From assembly GCA_019745755.1 (NCBI GenBank), contig JAIESS010000122.1:1-7617 (forward strand): 7,617 nucleotides of DNA, in the 5' to 3' direction. This DNA is from Alphaproteobacteria bacterium. Lineage in GTDB: Bacteria; Pseudomonadota; Alphaproteobacteria; Paracaedibacterales; JAKBAR01. Below, in pieces: positions 1 to 6,571 of the stretch. Each line of letters starts with the position of its first letter. Positions within the stretch are counted from its first letter, which is position 1. Both the position numbers and the translations under genes were made by a program. Below the pieces are notes generated by a model, which searched no databases, was not told the origin of the DNA, and saw only the letters and a list, made by a program, of their open reading frames with translations.

Positions 1-744
1 CCTAGGCGGGCGAAAAAAATGGCAATATTTGTTGATCATCTTTTGTGTCTTTTTCCCTTTGAGCCCCCGTACTTTATCCGTCATGGTATGGAGGCTACAT
101 TTATTGGTCATCCCTTAACAGAAATAGGCGACGATGACAGTGCGCCTATTTTTCCACAAGATAAAACACTCCTGACAGTGCTTTTTGGAAGCCGCACCCA
201 AGAAGTAAAAACACTGACACAGACCTTTATTGGGGCGCTTACATTACTTCAAAAAGATATACCTGGCCTCCATGTGCTTGTCCCCACCTTTGATCGATTT
301 AAACAGTCGCTAAAACAAGCGCTGGATCAAAGTGGTCTCTCTTATCAATTTGTGAATCAATCGGATAAGACGTCCGCATTTAAAGCATCTAAAGCCGCTC
401 TTGCTGCCAGCGGCACCATTTCTCTTGAGCTTGCTAAGGCTCATTTACCATTTGTTATTGGTTATAAGCTTTCTCCCCTGACGTATTATATCGCAAAACG
501 TGTTATCACAACGCCTTACGTATGTCTTGTGAATGTTCTTTTAAATGAACCCTTTATTGCGGAATGTCTCCAAGACAGGTGTGCTCCCGATATTTTGTCT
601 GGTGAACTCAAAAAACTTTTGACAGCGTCAGAAGAAGCGCAGAATGCAATGCGTGAAAAACTCAAACGTTCTTATACACACCTTGTGCCACCGCGTGACA
701 CAAGCAGCATGATGGCGTGTGATATTATTGAAAAGGTCTTTTAG
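1..744 (+). CDS. lpxB: Lipid-A-disaccharide synthase LpxB, 5' end cut off by the window
   Basis: LpxB is a GT19-family glycosyltransferase. It joins UDP-2,3-diacylglucosamine to lipid X, giving the lipid A disaccharide at the inner face of the inner membrane. The reading frame is open from base 1, and 247 residues are visible to the TAA... stop codon TAG at 742-744. The family is about 380-395 residues, so roughly 140 N-terminal residues lie outside; the ATG at base 19 is an internal methionine. Family signatures seen are PRRAKKMAIFVDH followed by LFPFEPPYF, then FIGHPLTE, LFGSRTQEVK (the GSR nucleotide-sugar region), ASGTISLELA, YKLSPLTYYIAKR, and a C-terminal block TTPYVCLVNVLLNEP with ECLQDRCAPDIL. 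No intact terminator is evident in the 200 bases after the stop. The identification rests on recalled family motifs and is firm. Confidence 0.95.
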   Translation, partial: PRRAKKMAIFVDHLLCLFPFEPPYFIRHGMEATFIGHPLTEIGDDDSAPIFPQDKTLLTVLFGSRTQEVKTLTQTFIGALTLLQKDIPGLHVLVPTFDRFKQSLKQALDQSGLSYQFVNQSDKTSAFKASKAALAASGTISLELAKAHLPFVIGYKLSPLTYYIAKRVITTPYVCLVNVLLNEPFIAECLQDRCAPDILSGELKKLLTASEEAQNAMREKLKRSYTHLVPPRDTSSMMACDIIEKVF

Positions 745-870
745 TTCCCCATATCCACATTAATTATATTCCGTGGTATAAACTTGTTGTAAGTCACGGT
801 GGACAACAGTCTCAGGTTTTACAAAAAACGGAAAGGGATTGACCTTGTCTTCTTTAAACACAACAAAATC

Positions 871-900
871 TTGACAACGAGGTGTGCTTTTGCTTATAAA
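871..900 (+). promoter_or_regulatory. Sigma70-type promoter of rpmB
   Basis: A perfect -35 hexamer TTGACA lies at 871-876. The -10 is TATAAA at 895-900 (18-base spacer) or TTATAA at 894-899 (17-base spacer). Transcription would start near 906-908 and give a leader of about 38 bases before the rpmB start at 945. It is the best promoter match I see in the window and suits a highly expressed ribosomal protein gene. Confidence 0.7.
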
Positions 901-944
901 AGGAGCTAAGTATCATGTTTTAGATAAGTAATAAGGAAATTTCC

Positions 945-1250
945 ATGACACGCCGTTGTATGTTAACCGGTAAAACCGTTCTCTATGGTAACAATGTAAG
1001 CCATGCCAACAATAAGACAAGACGCCGTTTCTTGCCAAATCTTCAAGAAAAAAGTGTTCTAAGTGAAGTACTTTGTCAAAGTATTCGCTTGCGCCTTACA
1101 ACAAATGCTATTCGTAGCATTGAGTTCCATGGTGGTTTTGATAACTTTGTCATGCGTGCAAAGACAGCGGATCTTGATCCAAAAGTAGCAAAATTAAAAA
1201 AGCTTATTGCTGAGAAAAAAGCAGCTCAAGACGCAGCCGCTGCACACTAA
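945..1250 (+). CDS. rpmB: 50S ribosomal protein L28
   Basis: This is a 101-residue large-subunit ribosomal protein. The N-terminal block MTRRCMLTGK, then NNVSHANNKTRRRFLPNLQ, is the L28 signature, and the central SIRLRLTTNAIRSIE fits the family core. The C-terminal tail (AKTADLDPKVAKLKKLIAEKKAAQ) is the extended form usual in alphaproteobacteria; many other bacterial L28 proteins end near residue 78. The start is supported by a ribosome binding site AAGGAA at 933-938, six bases before the ATG. It has its own promoter at 871-900. It is not followed by rpmG (L33), unlike the enterobacterial arrangement. A GC-rich hairpin lies 28 bases after the stop codon. Confidence 0.97.
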   Translation: MTRRCMLTGKTVLYGNNVSHANNKTRRRFLPNLQEKSVLSEVLCQSIRLRLTTNAIRSIEFHGGFDNFVMRAKTADLDPKVAKLKKLIAEKKAAQDAAAAH

Positions 1251-1278
1251 ATTCTTCTTGTTAGACTGACTTAGATAG

Positions 1279-1309
1279 GGCGCACTGCTTGTTTTTGAGG
1301 TAGTGCGCC
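1279..1309 (+). terminator. GC-rich hairpin between rpmB and yhhQ, probable terminator
   Basis: GGCGCACT at 1279-1286 pairs perfectly with AGTGCGCC at 1302-1309. A G-T wobble and one further C-G pair continue the stem inward to a loop of 11 bases at 1289-1299. There is no T run after the stem, so a classical intrinsic terminator is not shown; many alphaproteobacterial terminators have weak U tracts, so this reading is inference. The hairpin swallows the GTG at 1303, which argues that translation of yhhQ starts at the ATG at 1327 instead. It could also be a leader structure controlling yhhQ. Confidence 0.5.
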
Positions 1310-1326
1310 ATCGTTATGATATAACC

Positions 1327-2085
1327 ATGGACACGGCCCTAAAATCCCTCATACAAACGCATCTTCACACAATTTCTCCTGAGATTCTCAGCATTGTCTT
1401 ATTCTGTGTGGCGGCTTTTTTTCTTCTTCTCTTTCTACGCGTCGGAGGAGCGGCGGGGCTTTTTTGCTTTGTTAACCTTGCCTATGTGGCAGCGAATATC
1501 CAAGTTCTCCATGTGGCACAATTTTCCTTTTTGAGTGAACCTGTTGCCCTTGGAACTGTCCTGTTTGCCATGACATATCTTGCCACGGATATGCTGACAG
1601 AGCATTATGGGGCCGAAACAGCGCGCAAATCAGTTGTCCTCAGTTTTTTGGCGCAGATTGTTTTTACTCTTGTCATGTTTATGACACTGGCTCATATCCC
1701 TCTCGACAATCAACAAGGTAATTATAAGATTTATTCAGCCATGGAAGAGCTGTTTTTACCAGCCCCCCGCATTATGGTGGCCAGCATTATCGCTTATGGT
1801 ATCAGTCAGTTTTTAGATATTTGGTTGTTTAAACGATTATCCGATGCGACATCAAAAAAGCATATCTGGCTTCGCACATCCGCATCAACACTTCTATCAG
1901 CCCTTGCTGATAATGTTATTTTTTCAAGCCTTGCTTGGATTATTTTAAGCCCCACACCAGTTAGTTTTTCTACTCTTGTCTTTACCTATATCCTTGGCAC
2001 CTATATCGCGCGAGCTTTTGTCTCCGTCGCAGGCGTTCCTGTCATGTATATGAGCTATGTCTTTAAGCCAAAGGACGGTATATGA
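1327..2085 (+). CDS. yhhQ: YhhQ/VUT-family queuosine precursor transporter
   Basis: This is a 252-residue polytopic inner-membrane protein of the DUF165 (YhhQ/QueT-like) family, members of which import queuosine precursors such as preQ0/preQ1 for tRNA modification. Hydrophobic segments lie near residues 20-38, 42-60, 73-90, 103-124, 148-168, 188-208 and 215-243. The family hallmark between helices is present: TDMLTEHYGAETARKS (residues 87-102), as are SQFLDIWLFKRL (160-171) and an R-x-S-x-x-S-T...D pattern (183-195). I chose the ATG at 1327. An in-frame GTG at 1303 would add eight residues but lies inside a stable hairpin. Neither start has a clear Shine-Dalgarno sequence. The TGA stop overlaps the ATG of the following acetyltransferase pseudogene, implying they were once translationally coupled. 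The exact substrate is not visible from sequence. Confidence 0.9.
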   Translation: MDTALKSLIQTHLHTISPEILSIVLFCVAAFFLLLFLRVGGAAGLFCFVNLAYVAANIQVLHVAQFSFLSEPVALGTVLFAMTYLATDMLTEHYGAETARKSVVLSFLAQIVFTLVMFMTLAHIPLDNQQGNYKIYSAMEELFLPAPRIMVASIIAYGISQFLDIWLFKRLSDATSKKHIWLRTSASTLLSALADNVIFSSLAWIILSPTPVSFSTLVFTYILGTYIARAFVSVAGVPVMYMSYVFKPKDGI

Positions 2086-2635
2086 ATGTGATAGAAACAG
2101 AAAGATTGATTCTACGAACGTAGCGTGATGGCGATGTTCAGGCTTTTTTTAATAAGACTCGAAGGTCATTGAGTTCTTGCGTGGCTCCTTAACCATGGAT
2201 CAAGTTCGAGATTTCATCGTTTTTGTTAATGAGCAATATACCCGTATTGGCTATACACTTTTTGCTGCTGAAGAAAAGGAAAGTGGTAGATTAATGGGCT
2301 ATATTGGTCTTGATCCCATTAAATGGGAGAGGCCTTTGGGTGGTTGTACTGAGATTGCGTGGCGTTTGGGTTCTGATCATTGGGGCAAAGGTTATGCAAC
2401 CGAGGGTGCACGCGCCATGCTAGACAATGGCTTAAAAAAATATGGGCTGAAGGAAGTCATTTCTTTTACGTCACCACAGAATCATCGATCGATTCGTGTG
2501 ATGGAGAAAATAGGTATGCTACGCGATATAAAAGGGGATTTTTCTCATCCCAAATTACCACGGGAGCATAGACTCTCGAAACAAGTGCTTTATCGCATAC
2601 ATCCGAAGGACATGAATTCTAACTATCATATATAA
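2082..2635 (+). pseudogene. GNAT acetyltransferase (RimJ/RimL-like), broken by a nonsense codon and a frameshift
   Basis: The original start is the ATG at 2082, in an ATGA overlap with the yhhQ stop. It reads MNVIETERLILRT, then TAG at 2121-2123, where relatives of this family usually carry tryptophan (one-base change from TGG), then RDGDVQAFFNK. Near 2156 the frame shifts: losing one G (AAGGAC to AAGAC) explains why the sequence continues in the next frame as DSKVIEFLRGSLTMDQ. From there it is intact to 2635. It contains the acetyl-CoA loop WRLGSDHWGKGYATEGARAM, then SFTSPQNHRSIRVMEKIGM, and a C-terminal HPKLPREH...VLYRI, all typical of the Acetyltransf_3 branch that acetylates protein N-termini or small molecules. 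A 152-residue open frame remains from TTG 2177 (ATG at 2195), but it lacks the first strand and helix of the fold. The good preservation suggests recent inactivation. Confidence 0.85.
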
Positions 2636-2640
2636 TCTAA

Positions 2641-2940
2641 GGTACACTACCTACTCTTCTGATCGATTAGACACAGCTCCCTCAACAGAGGCACCTTCCT
2701 TCCTACTATCGTGTCCAGACACAATCTCCTCGGTGGGGCCCCTCCCAGCCTTGCACCTCCAGTGATCTGTGCCCTATCAAGCAATAGGGCCCCTCGCTTC
2801 ACCTCGACATGAAATACCCTTCAGTCAGCCTCGACGTGCGGTGTCTGGGGGATGCCGTGCATCATAGTATGGCGGCAAGGATATACCAACGCCGATGGAT
2901 TACCCATCGAAGGCTATGAAAAAGCTTGCACTTCCTCATT
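2641..2940. other. GC-rich, hairpin-rich segment: possible structured RNA or intron remnant
   Basis: Perfect stems seen are GCCCTAT at 2771-2777 with ATAGGGC at 2784-2790, CGATGG at 2893-2898 with CCATCG at 2904-2909, GTGTC at 2711-2715 with GACAC at 2718-2722, and the palindrome GGGGCCCC at 2735-2742. CCTCGAC occurs twice in the same orientation, at 2802 and 2829. All reading frames are interrupted on both strands, so it is not a conventional gene. The density of short stems and the base composition resemble a structured RNA, or domain I of a group II intron left behind without its reverse transcriptase. Strand is not decided. I checked it by eye against signal recognition particle RNA, RNase P RNA and tmRNA cores and found no convincing match. 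Confidence 0.35.
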
Positions 2941-3203
2941 TTTCGCCTAAATACTCTTAGAAATCGTGCATGATAGCATCCAGGGGATGGTAGAATGCTC
3001 TAGATTTTTTTGAGTATAGCAGTACGTATCTACCGTATAAACTGGCTTCATCACGGACTCGGCTGCACCGGATCTTACTAACCACTGCAATGAGAATATC
3101 ATAGCATTTCTTAACAAGAGGTAAAGAAAGCTCACTTTTTGGAAGTTTTTTCGAAAGGCAGGGATGTGCTCAATAACCTCACACCTTTTATTCTTTTTAT
3201 GCG

Positions 3204-3287
3204 ATGCGTGTTTCATCCGATAAAGCGATGAATGAATTAGCAAAAAAGAATGCGGAAGCTACCTATTACGTGAAAGAAGCACAGTAG
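3204..3287 (+). CDS. Possible 27-residue peptide or 3' remnant of a lost gene
   Basis: From ATG 3204 the frame reads MRVSSDKAMNEL, then AKKNAEATYYVKEAQ and a TAG stop. The composition (Ala, Glu, Lys, amphipathic) looks like genuine helical protein, unlike the surrounding sequence. No ribosome binding site is evident before the ATG, and the frame is closed upstream by TAA at 3174. It may be the surviving C-terminal end of a gene whose 5' part has been lost, or it may be chance. I do not recognise the family. Confidence 0.2.
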   Translation: MRVSSDKAMNELAKKNAEATYYVKEAQ

Positions 3288-3290
3288 ATG

Positions 3291-3322
3291 AAAAATAGCG
3301 CTTCCCTGTTATGGAGAAGCGC
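3291..3322 (-). terminator. Intrinsic terminator of the FKBP gene
   Basis: Read on the minus strand, GCGCTTC (3322-3316), an 11-base loop and GAAGCGC (3304-3298) form a 7-bp GC-rich stem. It is followed by TATTTTT at 3297-3291. It lies 26 bases beyond the stop codon of the isomerase gene. On the plus strand a run of six T at 3332-3337 also follows the stem, but nine bases away, so any terminating role in that direction is weak. Confidence 0.75.
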
Positions 3323-3348
3323 CACCATGAGTTTTTTGTCGATTCGTT

Positions 3349-3819
3349 TTAGCTTACAGCCACAAGCTCTACATCAAAAACAAGTGTAGCATTCGGTGGA
3401 ATAGCTGCACCTGCACCGCGTGCGCCATACCCCATTTCCGGTGGAATTGTAAGGGTGCGTTTGCCACCAACCTTGAGTCCTTCCAGTCCTTTGTCCCAAC
3501 CTGCGATGACTTGGCCAACACCGAGTTTAAATTCGATGGGTTCGCCGCGTTTGAATGAACTGTCGAAAACTGTTCCATCTGTTAAGCGTCCTTCATAATG
3601 AACGGATACGCGCTTACCCGCGGTTGCTTCGGCACCTTCGCCCTTGAGTGTTTCGTCAATTTTTAGTTCTGTTGTCATTGTTTCTGTCTCTTTCTTCGAT
3701 GTATCCGTTGATTCCTCTTTTATAGTCGGTGATGCATTTAAATGCGAGGATTTATAACACAATCCACCAAAAATAACCCCTAAAAAGGTGATTCCCATAT
3801 AAAGTTTACTTTTTTGCAT
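3349..3819 (-). CDS. Exported or membrane-anchored FKBP-type peptidyl-prolyl cis-trans isomerase
   Basis: This is a 156-residue protein that catalyses cis-trans isomerisation of prolyl bonds, assisting folding or acting as a chaperone. Residues 6-22 form a hydrophobic segment after lysines 3 and 5, so it is exported or signal-anchored with the catalytic domain in the periplasm. The Cys at 21 is preceded by GGL, not a proper lipobox. A charged Ser/Thr/Lys/Glu linker (about 30-50) leads into a single FKBP domain (about 52-156). All residues lining the FKBP12 active pocket have counterparts: Y75, F85, D86, F97, V104, I105, W108, Y131, I140 and F148. I chose the start at 3819 because AGGA at 3830-3827 stands seven bases upstream; an ATG at 3840 would add seven residues but has no ribosome binding site. 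It follows the pseudouridine synthase on the same strand by 78 bases, so an operon is possible. TATACT at 3867-3862 may be a separate -10 element. Confidence 0.93.
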   Translation of the reverse strand: MQKSKLYMGITFLGVIFGGLCYKSSHLNASPTIKEESTDTSKKETETMTTELKIDETLKGEGAEATAGKRVSVHYEGRLTDGTVFDSSFKRGEPIEFKLGVGQVIAGWDKGLEGLKVGGKRTLTIPPEMGYGARGAGAAIPPNATLVFDVELVAVS

Positions 3820-3897
3820 AAAAAAATCCTTTGATAACATTGTTAAAAACTACTTTGCCATAGTATAGGGAAAAATCGCTATACTTTTTAGTGCATT

Positions 3898-4587
3898 TTA
3901 TTCCGTGATCTTTGTATACCAATCCCCTATATAGTCTGGCAGGGGGGCTGTAATATGCAAGGGTTCTTTCTTTGGGTATAAAGGAATCGTCACGCTATAA
4001 GCATGGAGGTGAAGATGAGTTGTAGGATCGTCTGAAAGGCCATAAATTGGATCGCCTAGAATAGGGCAGCCCATGGCTTGACAATGTACGCGAAGTTGGT
4101 GAGTGCGACCCGTTTGTGGTTTAAGCTCAAGGTAGGCATACTCATCAAAACGCCCAAGAACACGGTAATGGGTGACAGAAGGTTTACCCCTTTCATGATC
4201 TACCTTCATCCACCATGACGATGTACGCTCAGACTTCGGCCCAAGAGGAAGATCAATGACGCCCCCGTCCTGCTCCAACTGACTCTCGGGTGTGATGTGA
4301 ACAAGGGCATGGTAGGTTTTTTCGATAGCATTATTTTTAAAAAGAAGGCCAAGACGTTTAAGGGCCTGAGCATGACGCCCAAGGATGAGGCATCCACTTG
4401 TGTCCTTATCAAGCCTATGGGCCAGTTCTGGTTTTTGGGGAAGGCCAAAGCGCAGATCCTCAAAATGCACATCAAGGGGGATCAATTTTCCAGGACCTGC
4501 ATGAACTGGTACGCCTGAGGGTTTATTCAGAACAAGCATCAAGGCATCACGGTAAATAATCATGTCTTGGAGAGGAGGTTGAGTCAT
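3898..4587 (-). CDS. RluA-family RNA pseudouridine synthase
   Basis: This 229-residue cytoplasmic enzyme converts specific uridines in rRNA or tRNA to pseudouridine. Motif I is LVLNKPSGVPVHAG (18-31). The catalytic motif HRLDKDTSG (57-65) carries the nucleophilic aspartate D60 and is complete. Next come KTYHALV (90-96), LKPQTGRTHQLRVH (155-168) and PILGDPIYG (175-183), all standard for the RluA/RluC/RluD superfamily. There is no N-terminal S4 RNA-binding domain, so it has the compact single-domain form like E. coli RluA (219 residues). The motif wording is closer to RluC/D-like alphaproteobacterial proteins, so I give no specific symbol or target site. No Shine-Dalgarno sequence is visible before ATG 4587; an ATG eight codons in (4563) is an alternative. 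The FKBP gene lies just downstream. Confidence 0.95.
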   Translation of the reverse strand: MTQPPLQDMIIYRDALMLVLNKPSGVPVHAGPGKLIPLDVHFEDLRFGLPQKPELAHRLDKDTSGCLILGRHAQALKRLGLLFKNNAIEKTYHALVHITPESQLEQDGGVIDLPLGPKSERTSSWWMKVDHERGKPSVTHYRVLGRFDEYAYLELKPQTGRTHQLRVHCQAMGCPILGDPIYGLSDDPTTHLHLHAYSVTIPLYPKKEPLHITAPLPDYIGDWYTKITE

Positions 4588-4667
4588 TGCTTTTGTAAGT
4601 AGCTCAATTGTAAAGGATGATCTTTTTATACGCCTATTTACATCAAAAAACTATGCAAACAACCTAC

Positions 4668-4691
4668 AAAAAAATCCCCCATAAAGGGGGG
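4668..4691 (-). terminator. Intrinsic terminator upstream of the pseudouridine synthase gene
   Basis: On the minus strand CCCCC (4690-4686), loop TTTAT and GGGGG (4680-4676) form a perfect GC stem. One A and seven T (4674-4668) follow, a textbook intrinsic terminator. No minus-strand gene is visible upstream of it: the next 1.6 kb is a plus-strand gene. It therefore ends an unannotated short minus-strand transcript from about 4700-4840, or acts as an attenuator in the leader of the pseudouridine synthase gene at 4587. On the plus strand no T run follows. Confidence 0.65.
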
Positions 4692-4842
4692 ACCTGAATC
4701 TTTAGAAAAGTTTACAGTAGGAGCATGACTGCTCATTCATAAAAGTAGTGCACAATAGTTAAAATTTTATTAATATTTTTGTAAGGATGATTTTTTCTGT
4801 GGAAAAGCTCCTTAAGTCCTGCATATTTTTTGGAGAATTTTT

Positions 4843-6333
4843 ATGAAAAAAGCCGCTCTTGCACTGCTCCTTTTTGCATCCATTTTACCATCTACACCGC
4901 TGTTCGCCATGGATGATGCGATTCATGATCAAACACCCTTACCTCTTAGTTATTTGGAGAGGGAGATTTTTAGGTGTGTTCATGAAAATCTTACAGGTTC
5001 TTCCCAGTCTAAGGACAAATTTTTCTCACAGTTACGTTTATTAAAGGATGAGGTGAATACGATCCGGGACAAAATGGCGGAGGGGAAAGATACAACACCC
5101 GATGATCGAAAACGAGCTTTTTTATGCGTGTACACCTATGGTTCGCAGCCTCAAAGTCTTTCTGCAGCTCTTAAAGGGATCTCTTCTTTTGCTTTTTTTT
5201 CGCCAGAATCAGAGAATGAACCTCTTACATTAGTAGATAAAAGGGTTGCTACATTTTATATCGATGAGCTTCGACAGCAGCAATCTTTTCTTGATGAGGA
5301 TATACACATTCTTGCGCTTACACATTTGGCGAAGCTTGGTTTAGAGTCTGCCATCGATCTTTGGCATTCATATCATAAGGAATTAGTTGGAAAAATCGGA
5401 GTTAAGTACAATGCATATCAAGAGGAGGAAATGCTGAGGCTCCCTTTGACAGAAGAGGGTGTGCCCCAGACGGATGGTATGCGTGTGGATCATATTGTAC
5501 ACCGACTTCTTGTTGGGAAAGAAGCCTATCCTAATGAGATGATGCGCCTTATGACGGGATCGGGTATACCGGGCAAACCCACAGGTATTTTGGATTATTT
5601 ACCACATCCAAAGGCACAAGGCTTTATTGCCAGGACGCTTACACAAGAAAAGGGATGTGTTTACGATGTTCTTGTGGAGCTGTTGCGGGCAAAAACCATG
5701 ATTACGTCTGATGATATAACAACGGAACAGATACTTTCTCGATTAGCAATAAATGAAGAAAAGAAGGGGAAGGATTCACACACTTATTATGAAGCATTAG
5801 CTTTATATTATACGTGCGTTCTTGATACAGGAGGGGAGGCATTGATGAAGCTGTTGAAAAACTGTGAGCTTTCCAAAAACATTGATGCAGCCCAATCCAT
5901 TCGCAATGTTATAGCTGTGGCCCTTTCTCGCCTGACAGGTGAAAATGCTTATACACAGATAGGGGTGAAACAGCGTGGAATCCTTTTGAGAGAGATTCTT
6001 TTCCCGGAAATACCATCCACAAAAGTGCCAAACACAGCCCAGTATTTTTGGGCTACGGCGTTGACGGGTGCATTAAAGAAGCATTGGCGTGTTATGCAAG
6101 AAGATGATGAACAATCTGTTACTTATGCGGATTTTTTTGGGATGCTTCCTACTCCTGAAGGAAAGGGATGGGGAAATCTTTTGGCCGCTGCAGATTCGGG
6201 AAATATATCAGCTCAAAAAGCCGTTATCGATCTCCTCACATCCATACCGAATAAACAGCTTCAGGCTGACTATGCAGAATATGCAAAATTTTTGACTTAT
6301 TACTATAAAATTAACAGGCTCATGGCCTTATAA
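4843..6333 (+). CDS. Exported 496-residue protein of unknown function
   Basis: I do not recognise this protein. The N-terminus MKKAALALLLFASILPSTPLFA is a clear Sec signal peptide, with cleavage likely after A22, so the product is periplasmic or secreted; no further membrane segment is evident. The mature chain is mostly helical in character. Short stretches such as LALTHLAKLGLESAIDLWHSY (about 157-177) and NLLAAADSGNISAQKAVIDLL (about 445-465) have the small-residue spacing of Sel1/TPR-like helical repeats, but too irregularly to assign a repeat family. There are scattered single cysteines (C45, C95, C272, C325, C341) with no obvious pairing motif. Start choice is firm: GGAG at 4832-4835 is seven bases before the ATG. 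The neighbour downstream on the same strand also encodes an exported protein, 385 bases away. The codon pattern is continuous with no frameshift. Confidence 0.85.
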   Translation: MKKAALALLLFASILPSTPLFAMDDAIHDQTPLPLSYLEREIFRCVHENLTGSSQSKDKFFSQLRLLKDEVNTIRDKMAEGKDTTPDDRKRAFLCVYTYGSQPQSLSAALKGISSFAFFSPESENEPLTLVDKRVATFYIDELRQQQSFLDEDIHILALTHLAKLGLESAIDLWHSYHKELVGKIGVKYNAYQEEEMLRLPLTEEGVPQTDGMRVDHIVHRLLVGKEAYPNEMMRLMTGSGIPGKPTGILDYLPHPKAQGFIARTLTQEKGCVYDVLVELLRAKTMITSDDITTEQILSRLAINEEKKGKDSHTYYEALALYYTCVLDTGGEALMKLLKNCELSKNIDAAQSIRNVIAVALSRLTGENAYTQIGVKQRGILLREILFPEIPSTKVPNTAQYFWATALTGALKKHWRVMQEDDEQSVTYADFFGMLPTPEGKGWGNLLAAADSGNISAQKAVIDLLTSIPNKQLQADYAEYAKFLTYYYKINRLMAL

Positions 6334-6549
6334 GTTTTGTAGCGCCAGCAATGTGTTGATGGGGTCTAATGATGGTAACATCAACCATCCCTCATTCGCT
6401 GTCCGTTTTCTATTCTAACGCTTCAAAGTTCTCCACCTACATTTCCTTGTTTTTCAGGGAATACAGCCTTCATTCAATCCCATTGATTATCACGTAAATT
6501 ATAATAACGTATTGTAAAAATGCTCCTCATTTTCTGCATTCAATCTTTT

Positions 6550-6571
6550 TTATCAATTAATTAATTGATAA
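6550..6571. repeat. 22-base perfect AT palindrome
   Basis: TATCAATTAA at 6551-6560 is followed directly by its exact reverse complement at 6561-6570, and the flanking T6550 and A6571 extend the symmetry to 22 bases with no spacer. It has the form of a dimeric-protein binding site rather than an RNA hairpin, because there is no loop. It touches the larger inverted repeat to its right. Confidence 0.8.

Larger units (their letters stand above)
2636..3290. other. 655-base stretch without a convincing gene
   Basis: The first part (about 2641-2940) is much richer in G+C than its surroundings: I count 135 G or C in 2641-2880, 56 percent. It is full of short hairpins and looks like a structured RNA or a remnant of a mobile RNA element; it is listed separately. 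From about 2945 the sequence returns to the local base composition. It holds one unsupported 98-codon minus-strand frame (3243-2947) with no recognisable motif, and a short plus-strand frame (3204-3287) with protein-like composition. I see no tRNA, CRISPR repeats or transposase motif. Confidence 0.6.

Noticed and set aside
672..680. TTATACACA, a match to the DnaA box pattern
   Set aside because: It is single, lies inside lpxB, and is without neighbouring boxes or an unwinding element. A chance match is likely.
915..923. Two-codon ORF (ATG TTT TAG) preceded by AGGAG before rpmB
   Set aside because: The AGGAG at 901-905 would lie at or before the predicted transcription start, so it would not be in the mRNA. 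rpmB has its own proper ribosome binding site.
1303..1326. GTG at 1303 as the start of the YhhQ-family gene
   Set aside because: It lies in the right arm of a stable hairpin and adds MRHRYDIT, which has no counterpart in family N-termini that I recall. ATG 1327 is preferred.
2145..2160. Programmed -1 frameshift in the acetyltransferase gene
   Set aside because: No canonical slippery heptamer or downstream pseudoknot is evident, and an independent in-frame TAG 33 bases upstream would still block translation. Mutation is the simpler explanation.
2641..2940. Signal recognition particle RNA or RNase P RNA on the minus strand
   Set aside because: GGAAGGAAG near 2700 and GAGGAAGTGCAAGC near 2930 resemble fragments of those cores, but the flanking helices and the other universally conserved blocks are missing.
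2947..3243. 98-codon open frame on the minus strand
   Set aside because: No recognisable motif, no ribosome binding site, odd composition for a 98-residue protein, and it overlaps the better-looking short plus-strand frame. It is treated as chance within non-coding sequence.
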